Assembly (NCBI RefSeq): GCF_003231275.1
Contig: NZ_QKVL01000008.1
Coordinates: 1 to 64,000 of the forward strand
From: Pseudomonas huaxiensis
GTDB lineage: Bacteria; Pseudomonadota; Gammaproteobacteria; Pseudomonadales; Pseudomonadaceae
Reading direction: 5' to 3'
DNA: 64,000 nt
A model generated the notes under the pieces. The model saw only the letters and a list, made by a program, of their open reading frames with translations, was not told where the DNA came from and ran no database searches. The translations under genes were made by a program, and so were the position numbers. Positions 47,345-55,939 of this stretch are shown piece after piece; within the stretch, counting starts at the first letter, position 1, and each line of letters begins with the position of its first letter.

Positions 47345-47860
47345 GTGTCATCTCCTTCTTCTCCCGCCACCGCGCAGGCCGACATTCAGGCCATGTACCT
47401 CGATCACCATGCCTGGCTGCTGGGCTGGTTGCGCAAGCGCCTGCGTCATGGCGACAGTGCCGCCGACCTGGCCCACGATACCTTTGTGCATATTCTCGGC
47501 CGGCCGCAGCAGGTCCAGGAGTTGCGCCAGCCTCGCGCCTGGTTGAGCACGGTGGCGCGCGGATTGCTGGTGGACCGGGTGCGTCGACAGCGGGTCGAGC
47601 GGGCCTGGCTGGAGACCCTCGCGCATTTGCCCGTGGCGCAAGAGATGTCGCCGGAGACCCGGCTGATCCTGCTGGAAACCCTCGAACGCATCGACGCCTT
47701 GCTCGACGGCCTGGCGCCGAAGGTGCGCACGGCGTTTCTGTTGTCGCGCCTCGAAGGGCTGGGCTACAAGGACATCGGCGAGCGCCTGGGCGTCACCGTC
47801 AGTTCGGTGGAGAAGTACATGGTCACGGCGATCCGCCATTGCTACCTGGCGCAACGATGA
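47345..47860 (+). CDS. ECF sigma factor, FecI family (cassette E)
   Basis: A 171-residue iron-starvation sigma factor. Region 2 shows GDSAADLAHDTFVHILGRP and the region 2.4 area RGLLVDRVRRQRVERAWLETL. Region 4 shows the HTH LGYKDIGERLGVTVSSVEKYM. I chose the GTG at 47345 because AGAGG precedes it at 7 nt and its length equals that of sigma C; ATG 47315 would add ten residues. It overlaps FecR by ATGA. Its expected target is the receptor at 48942. Confidence 0.9.
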   Translation: MSSPSSPATAQADIQAMYLDHHAWLLGWLRKRLRHGDSAADLAHDTFVHILGRPQQVQELRQPRAWLSTVARGLLVDRVRRQRVERAWLETLAHLPVAQEMSPETRLILLETLERIDALLDGLAPKVRTAFLLSRLEGLGYKDIGERLGVTVSSVEKYMVTAIRHCYLAQR

Positions 47861-48843
47861 GCAGCACTGCACTGCCGGACATCCCGGACACCGTGCTCGA
47901 CCAGGCCATCGGCTGGCTGGTGCGTCTGCAATCGGGCAGCGCTGATGCGCAGCTGCACCATGACTGCCTGGCCTGGCGCCAGGCCGATCCGTTGCACGAA
48001 ACCGCCTGGTGCGCGCTGCACACCAGTGAGGCGGCGTTTCAGCAGTTGGCGGCGTTGCCGGGCCTGCCCGGGCCTGCGGCGCTGGACACCCTGCAGCGTT
48101 TGGGCACGGGCCGTCAGGGGCGGCGCCAGGTGCTCAAACTGATCGCCGCCGGGGTGATCGTCAGCGCCGGCGGGTGGGGGCTGCGCCAGGGACCACTGGC
48201 TGAACTGGGCGCCGACTACGCCACGGCGGTGGGCGAGCGCCGGCGCTTCCAGCTCAGTGACGGCACCCGCTTGCAACTCAATACCGGCAGCGCCGTGGAT
48301 GCGCGTTTCAGCGTCGAGCAGCGGCTGATCGTGCTGCGCCGGGGTGAGCTGTTCATCGACACCGGCAAGGATGCCGATGCGCCTGGAGGCCGCCGTGAGT
48401 TCTGGGTGCAAAGCCGGCATGCGCGGCTGCAGGCCATCGGCACCGCCTTTGGTGTGCGTGAGGAAGCGCAGGGCACGCGGTTGCGAGTGGAGGAGGGCGT
48501 GGTCGCGATTCACCAGGAAGGCCAACCGATTCGTGTGGTTGCGGGCGAGGAATATCTGATCGCCGCTGCGGGCAGCCAGCGGGTCGAGCACAGCAGCATG
48601 AACGCCAGCGCCTGGACCCGCGGGCAACTGGTGGCGCGGCGCATGCGCCTCGGCGAACTGACTGCGGAACTGGGTCGCTATCGCCGGGGTTGGCTGAGTT
48701 GCGATCCGGCAGTCGCCGACTTGCAGGTGTCCGGCGTATTCCAGCTCGATGATATCGACCGCGCCCTGGTGGCCCTTGCCGATTCGCTGCCGGTGCGTGT
48801 CCAGCGCTTCACACCGCTGTGGAGCCGTGTCGTCGCGCTCTGA
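47857..48843 (+). CDS. FecR-family anti-sigma factor (cassette E)
   Basis: A 328-residue anti-sigma regulator. DUF4880 (AIGWLVRLQSGSADAQLHHDCLAWRQADPLHETAW) is clear at residues 17-51. The membrane segment LIAAGVIVSAGGWGL is preceded by RQGRRQVLK, with an RRxxLK pattern. The FecR domain begins near GERRRFQLSDGTRLQLNTGSA. The C-terminal domain (LQVSGVFQLDDIDRAL) should contact the receptor. ATG 47857 overlaps the sigma stop as ATGA; upstream frame-open sequence belongs to the sigma gene. Confidence 0.9.
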   Translation: MSSTALPDIPDTVLDQAIGWLVRLQSGSADAQLHHDCLAWRQADPLHETAWCALHTSEAAFQQLAALPGLPGPAALDTLQRLGTGRQGRRQVLKLIAAGVIVSAGGWGLRQGPLAELGADYATAVGERRRFQLSDGTRLQLNTGSAVDARFSVEQRLIVLRRGELFIDTGKDADAPGGRREFWVQSRHARLQAIGTAFGVREEAQGTRLRVEEGVVAIHQEGQPIRVVAGEEYLIAAAGSQRVEHSSMNASAWTRGQLVARRMRLGELTAELGRYRRGWLSCDPAVADLQVSGVFQLDDIDRALVALADSLPVRVQRFTPLWSRVVAL

Positions 48844-48844
48844 A

Positions 48845-48878
48845 CGAAATACGAAAAATTCTCGAAACGTCTTGCGGG
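48845..48878 (+). promoter_or_regulatory. Candidate ECF promoter for receptor E
   Basis: CGAAATACGAAAAATTCTCG followed by AAACGTCTTGCGGG lies directly after FecR and 64-97 nt before the receptor ATG. It shares the A/T tract plus TTGCGGG pattern with receptors A and B. Positional inference. Confidence 0.4.
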
Positions 48879-48941
48879 TTTTGTCGCGCCCTTCGACAGA
48901 CAGGGAAAACACCCTGCTCATTCGAATGGAGTCTGTCGTAC

Positions 48942-51494
48942 ATGTCATCCCCGTCGTCCCATCCTCACGCGCTGCGCCGCAGCGCCCTGGCCATTGCCCT
49001 GCGCGGTATTCTCGGCAGCGCGGCCTGCTTGCCGGTCATGGCCGGCATGGCCTTCGCCGAACAGACGCAAACCCGCCACTACGACCTGCCGGCCGGAGCG
49101 CTGGAAGATTCCCTCAACACCATTGCCCAACTCGCTGGCATCACCTTGCCGTTCGACCCGGCACTGGTGCAGGGCAAGCGCGCCCCGGCGCTGAAAGGCT
49201 CGTTCGCGATCAAGGACGGCCTCGACGCCTTGCTGGCCGGCAGCGGCCTCATGGTGCTGGTCAGCCCCAACGGCAACTGGATGATGTACCCGACAGGCGA
49301 CCAGGGCGGCGCGTTGGAGGTGGGCGCGACTGTGATCGAAGGCCAGGGCATGGGCCAGATGACCGAGAACTCCGGGTCCTACACCCCGACCCGGATCAGT
49401 GCCGGCTCCAAGACCCCGGTCAGCCTTCGGCAAACGCCGCAGACCGTCTCGGTGATCACCCAGCAGGTGGTCGAGGACCAGAAACTGGTGGACCTCACCG
49501 ATGCTCTGAAGATCACCCCAGGCATCACCGTCAAGAACACCAACGAACGGATCTACGAGTACACCTCGCGCGGCTTCGTGATCGAGAACATCCAGATCGA
49601 CGGCGCCGCGCCGATGTCCCTTGGCACCACGGCCGGCAGTTTCTATTCGAGCAAGGAATACAACCTCGCCGAGTTCGACCACGTCGAAGTGCTGCGCGGT
49701 TCGTCCGGCCTGTTCGGCGGCACCGGCGATCCGGGCGGGATCATCAATCTGGTGCGCAAGCGTCCGCTGGACACCTACCAATTGAAGGTCGAAGCCTCGG
49801 CCGGCTCCTGGGACAACTACCGCACCCAGCTCGATGTCACCGGTCCGCTGGCGTTCGACGGCAAATTGCGCGGTCGCCTGGTGACCGCATACAACGACCG
49901 CCAGTACTTCATCGACGGACGCAGTTCGAGCCTGCCCAGTGTCTACGGCATCCTTGAAGCCGATATCCTTCCGCAAACCCGCCTGACCGTCGGCGGCCGT
50001 TATGACCGTATCAGCCAGAACGGCGCCAGCGCCGGCCTGCCGCGCTACAGCACGGGCGAAGACCTGAAGCTTTCGCGCAGCACCAACCTTACCGACAGCT
50101 GGGCCTATCAGGACGGTCGCTCGCAGGAGTTGTTCGCCAAGATCGACCACGAATTCTCGGACGCCTGGAAGGTCAACCTGACCTACACCCGCACCCAGGA
50201 CGCCGGTCTGCAGAAACGCGCGTTCAACGTCGGCGGACTCAACCCGATCACCGGCGAAGGCCCGACCCGTTTCGGCAGCGTCGCGCGCTACCGCAGTGAT
50301 CAGCAACTGCTGGACCTGAACCTTTCCGGCAAATTCGACATGCTTGGCCGTGAGCAGGAATTGCTCCTGGGCGCCGACTACCAGCGCATCACCAGCCGGT
50401 GGCGCGGCACTTCACAACTGGCCGGGGCCTTTGGCGCGATCGATGTGTTCGATCCCGAATCGACCCCGTGGCCGAACCCGCCGACCGACAAGCACTGGAT
50501 CCGCGACTACAGTCCGAATGACCAGACCCAGTACGGGCTCTATTCGACCTTGCGCCTGCACCTGGCTGACCCGTTGCACCTGATCGTCGGCGCCCGCGCC
50601 CATCGCTACAAATTCAACCAGGAATACCGCGAACTCGACGGCGGCAGTTGGGTGACGCAATCCAATATCCCGCTGCGCGAGCCGACCAAGGTGGTGCCTT
50701 ACGGCGGCGTGGTGTACGACCTCAGCGACGACTGGTCGGCGTTCGCCAGCTACTCGGAAATCTACAAACCGCAGCAGGACAAACTGGCCGGCCCGCCACC
50801 GGGCAGCTCGGTAGTTGAGGCCATGACCGGCAAGACCTACGAAACCGGGATCAAGGGTGAACTCTGGGGCGGTGCGGTCAACACCTCGATCTCGCTGTAT
50901 TACACCCAGCGCGAAAACGAAGCCCTGGAAGACCCGTCGTATCCGTTCGAGGCGGCGCTGTTCAGCGGTAGCTGCTGCTATCTGGCGCAGGGCAAAGTGG
51001 TCAGCAAGGGTGTTGATCTGGAGCTCAGCGGCGAGATCCTCCCGGACTGGAGCGTGCTGGCCGGCTACACCTACAACCACAACCAGCGTCGTGACGATGA
51101 TTCGCCGTTCAACAGCGTTACTCCGAAGCACCTGTTCAAGTTGTTCTCGACCTACCGCCTGCCGGGTGTGCTCGACGATCTGAAAGTGGGCGGCGGTGTC
51201 ACGCTGCAGAGCGCCAACTACGTCAGCGGTCGGGTGCCGGTGCTGGATGGCGTGGGCAAGCCCGTGGTGGTGAATGGTGAGCAGGTCTCGGTGCCGTATC
51301 AGTACAGCCAGGCGGGCTATGCGGTCTGGAATGCCTTGGCCGAGTATCGGCTGGATGAGCATTGGACCGTGGCGTACAACCTCAACAACGCCTTCGACAA
51401 GCGCTACTACAACACTGTGGGGTCTTCGGCGGTGGGCAACTACTACGGCGAACCGCGCAACCACATGCTGACGTTACGCGGGACGTTCTGGTAG
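48942..51494 (+). CDS. TonB-dependent siderophore receptor with STN domain (cassette E)
   Basis: An 850-residue outer-membrane transducer, the longest of the six. Signal peptide to about AFAE, then STN (RHYDLPAGALEDSLNTIAQLAG). The plug has RQTPQTVSVITQQVVEDQ, ITPGITVKN and FDHVEVLRGSSGLFGG. The barrel has YAVWNALAEYRLDEHW near the end and finishes in YYGEPRNHMLTLRGTFW. FpvA/PupB-like features, ligand unknown. ATG 48942 has GGAG at 10 nt. The ORF is open from 48819, inside the FecR gene, but that extension has no signal. Confidence 0.92.
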   Translation: MSSPSSHPHALRRSALAIALRGILGSAACLPVMAGMAFAEQTQTRHYDLPAGALEDSLNTIAQLAGITLPFDPALVQGKRAPALKGSFAIKDGLDALLAGSGLMVLVSPNGNWMMYPTGDQGGALEVGATVIEGQGMGQMTENSGSYTPTRISAGSKTPVSLRQTPQTVSVITQQVVEDQKLVDLTDALKITPGITVKNTNERIYEYTSRGFVIENIQIDGAAPMSLGTTAGSFYSSKEYNLAEFDHVEVLRGSSGLFGGTGDPGGIINLVRKRPLDTYQLKVEASAGSWDNYRTQLDVTGPLAFDGKLRGRLVTAYNDRQYFIDGRSSSLPSVYGILEADILPQTRLTVGGRYDRISQNGASAGLPRYSTGEDLKLSRSTNLTDSWAYQDGRSQELFAKIDHEFSDAWKVNLTYTRTQDAGLQKRAFNVGGLNPITGEGPTRFGSVARYRSDQQLLDLNLSGKFDMLGREQELLLGADYQRITSRWRGTSQLAGAFGAIDVFDPESTPWPNPPTDKHWIRDYSPNDQTQYGLYSTLRLHLADPLHLIVGARAHRYKFNQEYRELDGGSWVTQSNIPLREPTKVVPYGGVVYDLSDDWSAFASYSEIYKPQQDKLAGPPPGSSVVEAMTGKTYETGIKGELWGGAVNTSISLYYTQRENEALEDPSYPFEAALFSGSCCYLAQGKVVSKGVDLELSGEILPDWSVLAGYTYNHNQRRDDDSPFNSVTPKHLFKLFSTYRLPGVLDDLKVGGGVTLQSANYVSGRVPVLDGVGKPVVVNGEQVSVPYQYSQAGYAVWNALAEYRLDEHWTVAYNLNNAFDKRYYNTVGSSAVGNYYGEPRNHMLTLRGTFW

Positions 51495-51504
51495 GGCGCT
51501 TACA

Positions 51505-52671
51505 TCAACAAAGCTGTGCCTCACCCTCGGTGCAATCCACCAGCCGAATGCTGTCCCGCCCACCGCGCTTGGACTCATACAGCGCCGCATCGCTCTGGTC
51601 GATCAGCGCTGCGAGGCTTTCCGGCGGTTGCTGGAACAGGTTGGCGCCGATGCTCAGGGTCACCGCTTCGGGGGTGACGAAGGCTTTGGCGGTGGTGTGG
51701 AATTGCTCGCGCAATACGCTGCCCAACCCGACGATGCGCTCACGCGAAGCATTGCCCAGCAGGATGACGAACTCATCGCCGCCGAGCCGCGCCGCCAGGG
51801 CGTCCTGCGGCAAGGCCGAGCGGATCATTTCGCTCAGCGCCACCAGCAGGCGGTCGCCGGCGGAGTGGCCGTAGAGGTCGTTGACCAGCTTGAAGTTGTC
51901 GATGTCGATCAGCAGCAGGGCGCCGGGGCGGGCGGCGGACACCTCGCCAAGCAGGCGCGGCGCGCGCATTTCCAGGGCGCGGCGGTTGTACAGGGCGGTC
52001 AGCGGGTCGCGGGCGGCCAGGCGGGCGATGCGTTGTTCGCGGCGGTAGCGTTCGCTGCCGGTCATCGACAGGGCGATCAGCATGATCGCCATCGCACCTT
52101 CAACCAGGGACACCTGGATGATCTCGCCACGGAAGGAGGCGAGGTCGATCAGCGTGCCGGGCACGATAGCCAGGCCAGCCTTGATGAAATAGAACAGGCC
52201 ATGGATCAGCATCACGTAACGCAACTGCACCGCGCCGACGCTCAGGGATTTGCCGTGGGGTCGCAGCAGCAGGCTGGCCCGCAGTGCCAGCAGGCCGACC
52301 AGTGCCGAGTTGGCGAGCATCATCAGCTTCGACCAGGCCTGGTTTTCCGGCAGCGCCAACAGCGCCAGCCAGGTGGCGAAGATCAGGTACCAGGCGCGGG
52401 AAAGCCGAGTGTCGGTGAAGCGCGATACGCCCAGTAGAAAAAACCAGTGGGCAAGCACCAGCAGGCCGTTGGCGAACCAGATGCCGATCAGCAGAAAACC
52501 GTTGCTGCGCAGCAGCGACAGGGTGCAGCCGATGGTGATGGTGGCGAATCCCGCGCTCCAGAACAGCAGTGAAGATTCGCGCACGCTGCGCCATTCGATC
52601 GCGAGGTAGAGCGCGGCCGAGGCGGCGAGTACGGTGGTGAGCACCAGCAGGGTAGGAGGGTCGAGCACCAT
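51505..52671 (-). CDS. Diguanylate cyclase with multi-helix membrane sensor
   Basis: A 388-residue c-di-GMP synthase. The N-terminal ~200 residues contain about six to seven membrane helices (LLVLTTVLAASAALYLAIEW, FLLIGIWFANGLLVLAHWFFLL, LALLALPENQAW), probably a small-molecule sensor module. The catalytic GGDEF is at residues 297-301 (ARLGGDEFVILLG). There is no RxxD five residues before it (the sequence is PQDALAARL), so the canonical product-inhibition site is absent. It is convergent with receptor E. It should raise c-di-GMP under an unknown cue. Confidence 0.9.
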   Translation of the reverse strand: MVLDPPTLLVLTTVLAASAALYLAIEWRSVRESSLLFWSAGFATITIGCTLSLLRSNGFLLIGIWFANGLLVLAHWFFLLGVSRFTDTRLSRAWYLIFATWLALLALPENQAWSKLMMLANSALVGLLALRASLLLRPHGKSLSVGAVQLRYVMLIHGLFYFIKAGLAIVPGTLIDLASFRGEIIQVSLVEGAMAIMLIALSMTGSERYRREQRIARLAARDPLTALYNRRALEMRAPRLLGEVSAARPGALLLIDIDNFKLVNDLYGHSAGDRLLVALSEMIRSALPQDALAARLGGDEFVILLGNASRERIVGLGSVLREQFHTTAKAFVTPEAVTLSIGANLFQQPPESLAALIDQSDAALYESKRGGRDSIRLVDCTEGEAQLC

Positions 52672-52779
52672 GGATGGACTGGCCTTGTTGTTCTGCCTGA
52701 AAAGACGGCGATTGTAAGGGGTTGAAACGATTTTTCAGAGCATTTCCCGTCGTTGGCGTTGCGCGAGTCTGTCACGGGC

Positions 52780-53180
52780 TCTCGGGATTGTATGAAGGCC
52801 ATGAGTAGCCTGTCAGAGGATCCGGTCATGGCCACCAGGTGCTAGCCGAGAGTTTTTCAGCGCTCTCAAGATCGAGCGCCGCTCGCGCGGCGCATCGCCG
52901 GCAAGCCGGCTCCCACATTTGCTGCAACGAGCCATGGCCTGTGGGATTGGCGTTGCCTGCCTTGGTGCGTGGCTGGAGAGTGCGCGGTGGCTGAGGCGCC
53001 AACCTCAAAATCGAGCCGAACCACTGTGGGAGCCGGCTTGCCGGCGATGCGCCGCGCGGGCGGCGCTCGATCTTGAGAGCGCTGAAAAACTCCTGGCATG
53101 CGCCTGGTGGCCATTGCTCGATTTTTTGAAAAGCGCCTTCAAGCCACCCACATGACCGGAAGGGGTGTAGATACCGATGC
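52780..53180. repeat. Third copy of the MITE-like element with exchanged REP arms
   Basis: Outer sequences TGTATGAAGGCCATGAG (from 52789) and the right terminus TGTAGATACCGATGC (53166-53180) match the 28.9-kb element; the left terminal repeat is missing. The GCGCCGC/GCGGCGC arms are present (52873-52920, 53025-53069), but the REP core is GCCGGCAAGCCGGCTCCCACA instead of GCGAGCAAGCTCGCTC. The centre resembles the 33.7-kb copy (CTTGGTGCGTGGCTGGAGAG, GGCTGAGGCGCCAACC). Confidence 0.75.
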
Positions 53181-53240
53181 TTTCCGGGCACTCATGGACC
53201 TTAATGAAACGCGCACAGACTAGCCTGCCCAACAACGACA

Positions 53241-53263
53241 AAGGGCGCCGCAATGGCGCCCTT
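53241..53263. terminator. Hairpin terminator after carboxynorspermidine synthase
   Basis: AAGGGCGCC and GGCGCCCTT form a 9-bp perfect stem around a 5-nt loop. On the minus strand it is followed by TGTCGTTG, moderately T-rich. It lies 23 nt beyond the minus-strand gene stop. Confidence 0.7.
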
Positions 53264-53285
53264 CGTGTTCAGCGGTCAGACCGGA

Positions 53286-54521
53286 TCACGCCCAAGGGCG
53301 GTCGCCGTTCTCGTCCTTGACGCGGGTCGGCAGACCCATTTCGTCGAGGGCGTGGAGGAACGGCTCAGCCGGCAGTTCCTCGACGTTGACCATGCGCTGC
53401 ACGTCCCACTGACCACGGGCTACCAGCAGGGCCGCAGCCACTGGCGGTACACCCGCGGTGTAGGAAATGCCCTGGCTGTCGGTCTCGGCGTAGGCTTCTT
53501 CGTGGTCAGCCACGTTGTAGATGAAGACTTCGCGCGGTTGACCGTCCTTGGTGCCCTTGACCAGGTCGCCGATGCAGGTCTTGCCGGTGTAGCCCGGCGC
53601 CAGCGAGGACGGATCCGGCAGCACGGCCTTGACCAGTTTCAGCGGCACGACTTCCAGGCCTTCAGCGGTTTTCACCGGTTGCTCGGAGAGCAGGCCGAGG
53701 TTGCGCAGCACGGTGAAGACGTTGATGTAGTGCTCACCGAAGCTCATCCAGAAGCGCACGTTGGGCACGTCGAGGTTCTTCGACAGCGAGTGCACTTCAT
53801 CGTGGCCGGTCAGGTACAGGTTCTGCGAGCCTACGACCGGCAGGTCGTCGGTACGCTTCACTTCGAACATGGTGTTGCTGGTCCACTGGCTGTTCTGCCA
53901 GCTCCATACCTGTCCGGTGAACTCGCGGAAGTTGATTTCCGGGTCGAAGTTGGTGGCGAAATATTTGCCATGGGAACCGGCATTGACGTCGAGGATGTCG
54001 ATCGAATCAATGCGGTCGAAATACTGTTGTTTGGCCAGTGCCGCATAGGCGTTGACCACACCCGGGTCGAAGCCCACGCCGAGAATGGCGGTGATGTTCT
54101 TCTGCTGGCACTCTTCGAGGTGTTTCCACTCGTAGTTGCCGTACCACGGCGGTGTCTCGCAGATCTTGCCCGGTTCTTCGTGGATGGCGGTGTCCAGGTA
54201 GGCCACGCCGGTATCGATGCAGGCACGCAGCACCGACATGTTGAGGAACGCGGAGCCGACGTTGATCACGATCTGCGATTCGGTCTCGCGGATCAGTGCC
54301 TTGGTCGCTTCGACATCCAGGGCGTTCAGCGCGAAAGCCTTGATGTCGGCGGGCTGTTTCAGGCTGCCCTTGGCCTTGACGCTATCGATGATGGCCTGGC
54401 ATTTGGAGATGTTGCGCGACGCGATGGCAATACGACCAAGTTCATCGTTATGCTGCGCGCACTTGTGGGCCACCACCTTGGCGACACCTCCTGCACCAAT
54501 GATAAGAACGTTCTTCTTCAA
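53286..54521 (-). CDS. Carboxynorspermidine synthase (saccharopine dehydrogenase family)
   Basis: A 411-residue NAD(P)-dependent reductase. The Rossmann start VLIIGAGGVAKVVAHKCAQHND is at residues 5-26. The segments VNVGSAFLNMSVLRACIDTGVAYLDTA, GVGFDPGVVNAYAALA and YTAGVPPVAAALLVARG match carboxynorspermidine dehydrogenase (CANSDH). It should condense aspartate semialdehyde with a diamine to carboxy(nor)spermidine. It is encoded 26 nt after the decarboxylase gene, so the two form the alternative spermidine/norspermidine pathway. Confidence 0.9.
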   Translation of the reverse strand: MKKNVLIIGAGGVAKVVAHKCAQHNDELGRIAIASRNISKCQAIIDSVKAKGSLKQPADIKAFALNALDVEATKALIRETESQIVINVGSAFLNMSVLRACIDTGVAYLDTAIHEEPGKICETPPWYGNYEWKHLEECQQKNITAILGVGFDPGVVNAYAALAKQQYFDRIDSIDILDVNAGSHGKYFATNFDPEINFREFTGQVWSWQNSQWTSNTMFEVKRTDDLPVVGSQNLYLTGHDEVHSLSKNLDVPNVRFWMSFGEHYINVFTVLRNLGLLSEQPVKTAEGLEVVPLKLVKAVLPDPSSLAPGYTGKTCIGDLVKGTKDGQPREVFIYNVADHEEAYAETDSQGISYTAGVPPVAAALLVARGQWDVQRMVNVEELPAEPFLHALDEMGLPTRVKDENGDRPWA

Positions 54522-54547
54522 TTCTCTATCTCTCCTTATCTGCCAGC

Positions 54548-55645
54548 TCAGGAAAGGCTGGACAGGTAGTCTTCGAAACCAAACTCACGAACCAGCTCAA
54601 CGCTACCGTCAAGTTGTTTCACTACGATGGACGGCATTTTCAGGCCGTTGAACCAGTTTTTCTTGACCATGGTGTAACCCGCGGCGTCGACGAACGACAG
54701 CCGATCGCCGATGGCCAGCGGACGATCAAATTGGTACTCACCGAAGATGTCTCCGGCCAGGCAGGATTTGCCGCACACCATGAAGGTGTGTTCGCCCTGG
54801 CTTGGCGCCAGTTTGGCGTTGAGGCGGTAGATCAGCAGGTCGAGCATGTGCGCTTCGATCGAGCTGTCGACCACGGCCAGGTGCTTGCCGTTGTAGAGGG
54901 TGTCGAGCACGGTGACTTCCAGCGAGGCGCTCTGGGTGATCGCCGCTTCGCCTGGCTCGAGGTAGACCTGCACGCCGTAGGTTTCCGAGAACGACTTGAG
55001 GCGTTCGCAGAAGGCGTCCAGCGCATAGCCTTCACCGGTGAAGTGGATGCCGCCGCCGAGGCTGACCCATTCGACCTTGTGCAGCAGGTGGCCGAAGCGT
55101 TCCTCGATGGTGCCGAGCATCTTGTCGAACAGGCTGAAGTCGCCGTTCTCGCAGTTGTTGTGGAACATGAAGCCGGAGATCTGCTCGATCACCGCTTCGA
55201 CCTTGACCGGGTCCCATTCGCCGAGGCGGCTGAATGGACGCGCCGGGTCGGCCAGCAGGTAGTCGGAGCTGCTCACCTGCGGGTTGACCCGCAGACCGCG
55301 GACCTTGCCTTCGGAGGCGTCGGCGAAACGCTGCAACTGGCTGATCGAGTTGAAGATGATCTTGTCGCAGTTATCGAGCATTTCCTCGATCTCGTCGTCG
55401 GCCCAGGCCACGCTGTAGGCGTGGGTCTCGCCGGCGAACTTCTGCCGGCCGAGCTTGAGCTCGTAGAGCGAGGACGAGGTGGTGCCGTCCATGTATTGCT
55501 GCATCAGGTCGAACACCGACCAGGTGGCGAAGCACTTGAGTGCCAACAGGGCCTTGGCCCCGGATTTTTCGCGCACGTAGGCAATCTTTTCCATATTGCC
55601 CAGCAGCTTTTGTTTGTCGATGAGGTAGTACGGTGTCTTGATCAC
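54548..55645 (-). CDS. nspC: Carboxynorspermidine decarboxylase
   Basis: A 365-residue PLP-dependent decarboxylase of the alanine-racemase fold. Lys37 in LALKCF is the expected Schiff-base residue. The late motif CGKSCLAGD contains the catalytic cysteine region, and SLGGGIHFTGEGY holds the phosphate-binding glycines. It should produce norspermidine, or spermidine-type, from the carboxy intermediate made by the next gene. I chose GTG 55645 (MIKTPYYLIDKQ) because it fits the family start and follows GGAGCC; the ORF extends to 55705. It heads a two-gene operon. Confidence 0.9.
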   Translation of the reverse strand: MIKTPYYLIDKQKLLGNMEKIAYVREKSGAKALLALKCFATWSVFDLMQQYMDGTTSSSLYELKLGRQKFAGETHAYSVAWADDEIEEMLDNCDKIIFNSISQLQRFADASEGKVRGLRVNPQVSSSDYLLADPARPFSRLGEWDPVKVEAVIEQISGFMFHNNCENGDFSLFDKMLGTIEERFGHLLHKVEWVSLGGGIHFTGEGYALDAFCERLKSFSETYGVQVYLEPGEAAITQSASLEVTVLDTLYNGKHLAVVDSSIEAHMLDLLIYRLNAKLAPSQGEHTFMVCGKSCLAGDIFGEYQFDRPLAIGDRLSFVDAAGYTMVKKNWFNGLKMPSIVVKQLDGSVELVREFGFEDYLSSLS

Positions 55646-55867
55646 TACGAGGCTCCGGGAAGGCCGGCCAAAAAAAGATCCGCATTGTGCCCGTACTCGA
55701 TACATATCGAAAGGGCGGAACGCGGATTTAGCTGAGTCAATGGGTTGGGCGCAAGCCGTGCTGGCGTTTGGCTGGCCAACCTGTTGCTGGATGTTACGCG
55801 ATGTTGGGGGTGGCCGTTGTTGGATCGGATGAAGGCCACCCTGTGCATGCCGTGGTTTTGGTGGTGC

Positions 55868-55924
55868 CGCCTCGCGAGCAAGCTCGCTCCTACAGGGGGC
55901 GTTCGTTCTGTAGGAGCGATGCCG
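55868..55924. repeat. REP pair between nspC and receptor F
   Basis: GCGAGCAAGCTCGCTCCTAC (from about 55874) and a partial inverted copy TGTAGGAGCGA (55909-55919) lie in the gap. The gap 55646-55939 shows no gene. Confidence 0.7.
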
Positions 55925-55939
55925 TCCGGTTGCTGAAAA

